The notes beneath the pieces are model-generated. The model did not search any database, was not told where the DNA came from, and saw only the letters and a list, made by a program, of their open reading frames with translations. From Streptosporangium sandarakinum (GTDB lineage Bacteria > Actinomycetota > Actinomycetes > Streptosporangiales > Streptosporangiaceae): a stretch of DNA of 64,000 nucleotides. The translations under genes and the position numbers were made by a program. Positions 59,708 to 64,000 of the stretch are shown piece by piece (position 1 is the stretch's first letter; each line of letters starts with the position of its first letter). The DNA lies in assembly GCF_013409935.1 (NCBI RefSeq), contig NZ_JACCCO010000001.1:1612001-1676000 (forward strand). Reading direction: 5' to 3'.

Positions 59708-61375
59708 ATGGATAAACCGGTCATCGTTACGGTTGACGACGACCCGGGCGTGTCACGGTCGGTCGCGCGTGACCTGCGACGCCGCTACAGCCACTCCTAC
59801 CGCGTCGTCCGGGCCGAGACGGCGGCCCAGGGCATGGAGAGCCTCCGCGAGCTGCGGCTGCGCGGCGACGACGTCGCGATCGTCCTCGCCGACTACCGCA
59901 TGCCCCAGATGAACGGCGTGGAGTTCCTGGAGCAGGCCATGGACCTGTACCCCCACGCCCGCCGCGTGCTCCTCACCGCCTACGCCGACACCGACGCGGC
60001 GATCCAGGCGATCAACGTCGTGGACCTCGACCACTACATGCTCAAGCCGTGGGACCCGCCGGAGGAGAACCTCTACCCGGTGCTGGACGCCCAGCTCGAC
60101 GCCTGGCAGCGGACCGACCGGCGCGAGACCGGCGAGCTGCGGGTGGTGGGCGCCCGCTGGTCGGCGCGGTCCTACGAGGTCCGCGACTTCCTGTCGCGGA
60201 ACCAGGTGCCCTACCGCTGGCTGCTGGCCGACGCCCCCGAGGGCGCCGAACTGCTCGCCGCGGCGGGTGAGACGGACGCGACCCCGCCGGCCGACCGGCT
60301 TCCGGTGGTGGTCACGGCCGAGGGCGCGACGCTCACCGCCCCCTCCGTCCCGGAGCTGGCCGCGGCCGTCGGCCTGTCCACCACCCCCGCCACCGACTTC
60401 TACGACCTGGTCGTCATCGGCGGCGGCCCGGGCGGGCTGGGCGCGGCGGTCTACGGGGCCTCGGAGGGGCTGCGCACGGTGCTGGTCGAGCAGCACGCCT
60501 CCGGCGGTCAGGCCGGGCAGAGCTCCCGCATCGAGAACTACCTCGGCTTCCCCGACGGCCTGTCCGGCGCCCAGCTCGCCGACCGCGCCCGCCGCCAGGC
60601 CCTGAAGTTCGGCGCCGAGCTGCTCACCGCCCGCCAGGTCACCAGCCTGGAGGTCAGGGGCCGGGCGCGGGTGATCGGCTTCGCCGACGGCGGCAGCATC
60701 GCGGCGCACACCGTGATCCTGGCCACCGGCGTCGCCTACCGGCGGCTCACGGCCCCCGGCCTCGACGGTTTCATCGGCTCCGGCTGCTACTACGGCGCGG
60801 CCCTGACCGAGGCGCCCGAGTGCGCCGGCAGCGACGTCTACGTCGTCGGCGCGGCCAACTCGGCCGGGCAGTGCGCGGTCCACCTGTCGAAGTACGCCCG
60901 CACGGTCCATCTCCTCGTCAGGGGCGACTCGCTGGAGAGGTCCATGTCGCACTACCTGATCGAGCAGATCTCCGGGCTGCGGAACATCGAGGTGCACACC
61001 GGGACCGAGATCACCGCCGCCGAGGGCGACGATCACCTGGAGCGGCTGGTCCTCAAGGGGCCGGACGGCGAGCGGACGGTGGACACCGAGCGGTTGTTCG
61101 TCTTCATCGGCGCCGAGCCGTTCACCGACTGGCTCGGCGACACGGTCGAGCGTGACGCCCGGGGCTTCGTCCTCACCGGGCCGGACCTGACCTCCGGCGG
61201 GAACCGTCCCCGTAACTGGCCGCTCCAGCGCGAGCCGTACCACCTGGAGACCAACGTCCCCGGTGTGTTCGCCGCCGGGGACGTGCGGGCCGACTCCATC
61301 AAGCGGGTCGCCTCGGCCGTCGGCGAGGGGGCCATGGCGGTGGCGCTGGTCCACCGTTATCTGGAGAAGGCATGA
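59708..61375 (+). CDS. Fused response regulator/thioredoxin-reductase-like flavoprotein
   Basis: A 555-residue fusion. Residues 1-125 are a receiver domain with Asp10-12, phosphoacceptor Asp62 and Lys113. Residues 140-220 form a short thioredoxin/glutaredoxin-like region without a CxxC. From about 230 it is a TrxR-type FAD/NADPH domain (FYDLVVIGGGPGGLGAA, GGQAGQSSRIENYLGFP, VYVVGAANSAGQCAVHLSKY, VFAAGDVRADSIKRVASAVGEG). The dithiol motif is degenerate: CYYG at Cys360, so a classical CxxC disulfide mechanism is absent. Paired with the downstream kinase; together a redox-sensing or redox-output two-component system. Confidence 0.9.
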   Translation: MDKPVIVTVDDDPGVSRSVARDLRRRYSHSYRVVRAETAAQGMESLRELRLRGDDVAIVLADYRMPQMNGVEFLEQAMDLYPHARRVLLTAYADTDAAIQAINVVDLDHYMLKPWDPPEENLYPVLDAQLDAWQRTDRRETGELRVVGARWSARSYEVRDFLSRNQVPYRWLLADAPEGAELLAAAGETDATPPADRLPVVVTAEGATLTAPSVPELAAAVGLSTTPATDFYDLVVIGGGPGGLGAAVYGASEGLRTVLVEQHASGGQAGQSSRIENYLGFPDGLSGAQLADRARRQALKFGAELLTARQVTSLEVRGRARVIGFADGGSIAAHTVILATGVAYRRLTAPGLDGFIGSGCYYGAALTEAPECAGSDVYVVGAANSAGQCAVHLSKYARTVHLLVRGDSLERSMSHYLIEQISGLRNIEVHTGTEITAAEGDDHLERLVLKGPDGERTVDTERLFVFIGAEPFTDWLGDTVERDARGFVLTGPDLTSGGNRPRNWPLQREPYHLETNVPGVFAAGDVRADSIKRVASAVGEGAMAVALVHRYLEKA

Positions 61376-61445
61376 GCGGGGCATCCGGAGGGGCCGCGAG
61401 CGGAACGCGGGCCCGCGGCGCCGCGAGGGCCGGGAGGAAGGCCGC

Positions 61446-62861
61446 ATGACCGACCCGGAAGTGCTCAGAGGGCTGTTCCTGTTCGAGAGGCTCGACGACG
61501 AGAAGATCGCCTGGCTGGCCTCCCACGGCGAGGAACGCGACTACGGCGCGGGTGAGACGGTCGTACGGCAGGGCGACCCCGCCGAGTCCTTCTTCGTGCT
61601 CGTCGACGGCGAGGTCATGATGACCACCGAGACCCCCGCCGGGCCGGTCTCCATGGCCCCCACCTCCCAGCCCGGCGTCTACGCCGGGGCGACCTCGGCC
61701 TACCTCGGCGACCGCGCCCCGGACTCCTACGCCCACTCGCTGCGCGCGACCAAGCCGTCGCGGCTCTTCGTGCTCCCGGCCAGGAAGTACGGCCACATGA
61801 TCGGCGAGTGGTTCCCGATGGCGGTGCACCTGCTCGACGGGGTGCGCCTCGGCGGGCTCGCCCAGCGGGACTTCATCGACCGCAGGCAGCGGCTGACCGC
61901 GCTCGGCACGATCACCGCCGGGCTCACCCACGAGCTCAACAACCCGGCGGCGGCGGCCGTACGCGCCGTGGGCGAACTGCGGGAGATGGTCCGCTCGTCG
62001 CGGCGGGAACTGGCCGCGCTGGCCGAGGCGGGCATCCCCGCCGACCGGCTGCGCGCCCTGATCGACCTCCAGGAGGGCTGTACGGAAGGCGCCGGGGAGG
62101 CGCCCGCGCGGTCCCCGCTGGAGATCTCCGACGCCGAGGACGCGCTGGGCGAGGCGCTGGAGGAGGCCGGGGTGCCGGACGGCTGGGAGCTGGCCCCGGC
62201 GCTGGTGAGCGCGGGCTTCGGCCCCGACGGGCTGGACGCGGTGCGCGAGGCGGTCGGCGAGGAGCACCTGCCCGGCGCGGTGCGCTGGCTCTCGGAGGCC
62301 ATCGAGATCGGTCAGATGCTGGACGAGGTGACCGACGCGACCGGGCGGATCTCCTCGCTGCTGGCCTCCGCCAAGCAGTACTCGCAGATGGACCGCGCGC
62401 CGTACCAGACGGTGGACGTGCGGGAGCTGCTGGACAGCACGCTCGCCATGTTCAAGGGCAAGATCCCGCCCGGGGTGAGCGTGGCGACCGACTACGACCC
62501 GGAGCTGCCGCCGATCCCCGGCTACGCCGGGGAGCTCAACCAGGTGTGGACCAACCTGATCCACAACGCGCTGGACGCGATGAACGGCAGCGGCACGCTG
62601 ACCGTCCGCACCCGCGTGGAACACGACACCACCGCCCTGGTGGAGGTCTGCGACACCGGCCCCGGCGTCCCGGAGCACCTGCACGAGCGGATCTTCGAGC
62701 CGTTCTTCACCACCAAGGCCGTCGGCGAGGGCACCGGGCTGGGGCTGGACATCTCCTACCGCATCGTGGCCGGCCGGCACGGCGGCGATCTGCGGGTGGA
62801 GTCGGTGCCCGGTGACACCCGCTTCCAGGTACGGCTCCCGCTCACCGAACCGCCCGCCTGA
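61446..62861 (+). CDS. Histidine kinase with N-terminal cyclic-nucleotide-binding-like domain
   Basis: A 471-residue soluble kinase. The first ~130 residues form a cNMP_binding (CRP-like) beta-barrel (YGAGETVVRQGDPAESFFVLVDGEV). Then comes a DHp with LTALGTITAGLTHELNNPAAAAVRA (phosphoacceptor His in THELNNP), and a C-terminal HATPase (NQVWTNLIHNALDAM N-box, GTGLGLDISYRI). No membrane segment is present. ATG 61446 follows GGGAGGAAG, 70 bases after the response-regulator/TrxR gene, so the two form one operon and a likely signalling pair. Confidence 0.92.
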   Translation: MTDPEVLRGLFLFERLDDEKIAWLASHGEERDYGAGETVVRQGDPAESFFVLVDGEVMMTTETPAGPVSMAPTSQPGVYAGATSAYLGDRAPDSYAHSLRATKPSRLFVLPARKYGHMIGEWFPMAVHLLDGVRLGGLAQRDFIDRRQRLTALGTITAGLTHELNNPAAAAVRAVGELREMVRSSRRELAALAEAGIPADRLRALIDLQEGCTEGAGEAPARSPLEISDAEDALGEALEEAGVPDGWELAPALVSAGFGPDGLDAVREAVGEEHLPGAVRWLSEAIEIGQMLDEVTDATGRISSLLASAKQYSQMDRAPYQTVDVRELLDSTLAMFKGKIPPGVSVATDYDPELPPIPGYAGELNQVWTNLIHNALDAMNGSGTLTVRTRVEHDTTALVEVCDTGPGVPEHLHERIFEPFFTTKAVGEGTGLGLDISYRIVAGRHGGDLRVESVPGDTRFQVRLPLTEPPA

Positions 62862-62946
62862 ACGTCCGGCGGGAGCCGGAGCGGGCCCGGGAGCGACAGC
62901 CGGGGTGGGGGCGGGAGGCCGGGCGCGGGCCGGACGGCCCGGCGGG

Positions 62947-64000
62947 TCAGGGGCCGTGGACGCCCTTGACCGTCTCCATCAGGCGGGCGAGGACCCGGCC
63001 GCCGGAGACGCGCACGCCGTCGTGCTCCCACTCGTTGGTCACCCAGGCCCGCACGCCGCCCACGGCGCGGGCCGTCTCCATCGACAACCCCTCGTCGACG
63101 TACATGTCGTCGTAGTAGACGGCGGCGGCGACCGGGACCCGGTTGTCCGCCAGCCGTACCGGGTCGTAGAGGGCGGGCCAGTCGGAGCGGGTGGCGATGA
63201 TCTCCGCGGCGGCCCTGAAGGGGCGGAGCGCGGCGATCTCGTCGAACATCCAGGGATAGATCATCTCCCCGGTGGGCAGCAGCGGCCGGGCGTCCTCGGC
63301 GAACTCCTCCGGCAGCAGGCGGTGCGCGGCCCAGGCGGTGGCGCCGCCCTGGGCGTAGATCGACTCGTGCAGGACCGCGTAGAGCGGGTTGCCGACGAAG
63401 CCGGTGGCCATCATGACCTCGTACCGGAACAGGTCGGAGAGCCGGTCGCCGGTCCACGCCTCGTCGAGCATCCAGTGCAGGCGGTCGGCGCCGTCGCTCA
63501 TCCCCAGGCACATGCCGAGGCTCTGCAGGCGGCGCACGGTCAGCCGGTCGCCGTCGGGCAGCAGGACCTCCCGGTCGCGCAGGTGGTCGGCGATCGCGTC
63601 CAGGCGGGCGGAGTCGCCGGGGTGGCGGGCGAAGTACCGCTCGACCTTGGCGCGGACCCTGGGGTAGGTCCGCGCGTAGACGTCGTCGGCGCTCGCCGCG
63701 AGCCCGGCCAGTCCGCCGGTGACGTAGCAGGCCGCGAGCCCCTCGGGCGCCCGCGACAGGTAGGTCAGCGTGACGAACCCGCCGTAGCTCTGGCCGAGGG
63801 TCTCCCACGGCCGCCCGCCGCACAGCTCGCGGCGGATCAGCTCGGCGTCGGCGACGATCGCGTCGGCGCGGAAGTGCGCGAGGCGGGCGGCCAGCCCGGC
63901 GTCGGTTCCGGAGGCGGTGTCGGAGGTGACCGGGGTGCTGCGGCCGGTTCCCCGCTGGTCGAGCAGGAGCACCCGGTGGGTCCTCAGCGCGTGCCCCAGC
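62947..64000 (-). CDS. Proline iminopeptidase-type alpha/beta hydrolase (partial, N-terminus outside window)
   Basis: At least 350 residues of a serine peptidase of the prolyl aminopeptidase family (S33). Visible: RVLLLDQRGTGRSTP (oxyanion region), nucleophile elbow GQSYGGF, and a C-terminal His-containing ending (WEHDGVRVSGGRVLARLMETVKG). The frame is open to the window edge, so the start lies beyond 64000; an internal ATG near 63972 would cut the fold. Cytoplasmic; releases N-terminal proline from peptides. Confidence 0.85.
   Translation of the reverse strand, partial: LGHALRTHRVLLLDQRGTGRSTPVTSDTASGTDAGLAARLAHFRADAIVADAELIRRELCGGRPWETLGQSYGGFVTLTYLSRAPEGLAACYVTGGLAGLAASADDVYARTYPRVRAKVERYFARHPGDSARLDAIADHLRDREVLLPDGDRLTVRRLQSLGMCLGMSDGADRLHWMLDEAWTGDRLSDLFRYEVMMATGFVGNPLYAVLHESIYAQGGATAWAAHRLLPEEFAEDARPLLPTGEMIYPWMFDEIAALRPFRAAAEIIATRSDWPALYDPVRLADNRVPVAAAVYYDDMYVDEGLSMETARAVGGVRAWVTNEWEHDGVRVSGGRVLARLMETVKGVHGP

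Noticed and set aside
59655-59912. Short frame starting ATGTCCGCC overlapping the receiver gene start
   Set aside because: Continues out of frame into the reductase gene with shadow composition; the AAGGAGG near 59680 may only be coincidental.
1-64000. tRNA, rRNA, riboswitch or CRISPR array
   Set aside because: None recognised on reading; a tRNAscan/Infernal run would be decisive.

Overview
The window is high-GC DNA (mostly GTG/ATG starts, GGAGG-type ribosome sites, strong GC codon bias) from a filamentous actinomycete. The mix of a hopanoid operon, hydroxamate siderophore operon, NgcEFG-type GlcNAc uptake, type II glutamine synthetase, CsoR and a KstR2-like TetR suggests the order Streptosporangiales (Nonomuraea, Streptosporangium or Microbispora type). 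The taxonomy is inferred from gene content only.

Layout. 0-3.2 kb: DMT permease, a MurG/MGDG-synthase-type glycosyltransferase and a divergent NodB-type deacetylase. 3.3-10.5 kb: a tightly coupled hopanoid operon hpnC-D-E-shc-hpnG-hpnH that should take farnesyl diphosphate to ribosylhopane precursors. 10.5-13.9 kb: SDR, methyltransferase, DUF2252 protein, small acidic protein. 14-20.1 kb: a complete oligopeptide-type ABC importer on the minus strand. 20.4-24.6 kb: SDR, ATP-grasp protein, class A beta-lactamase, and a CopZ/CsoR copper module with CsoR-like operators. 24.8-29.8 kb: MMPL exporter with divergent TetR, then a membrane Ser/Thr kinase homologue that lacks two Mg-binding residues. 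29.9-37.9 kb: desferrioxamine-like siderophore genes desA-B-C-D (minus), divergent across an IdeR/DmdR-like iron box from a large penicillin-acylase/GNAT fusion. 37.9-45.1 kb: beta-helix protein with divergent TetR, AraC/GyrI regulator, APH-like kinase, NagZ-like GH3, PAP2 phosphatase. 45.1-46.3 kb: an intact IS5-family (IS427-type) element with a -1 frameshift, abutting a 64-bp MITE-like hairpin. 46.4-51 kb: a secreted six-cysteine peptide, a LuxR response regulator/histidine kinase pair, TetR, AlkD-like protein. 51.3-56.6 kb: NgcEFG sugar importer with SIS protein and RpiR regulator, then MerR. 57.4-64 kb: glutamine synthetase II behind a near-canonical GlnR box, TrmB-like regulator, a response-regulator/thioredoxin-reductase fusion with its cNMP-domain histidine kinase, and a truncated proline iminopeptidase at the edge.

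Recurring oddity: short degenerate minisatellites (often 18, 30 or 36 bp, multiples of three) occur inside several otherwise ordinary genes (glycosyltransferase, hpnD, shc, hpnG, peptide-ABC ATPase and permease) and in two intergenic regions. The most unusual single gene is the acylase-GNAT fusion with an internal ribosome site. No tRNA, rRNA or CRISPR array was seen.
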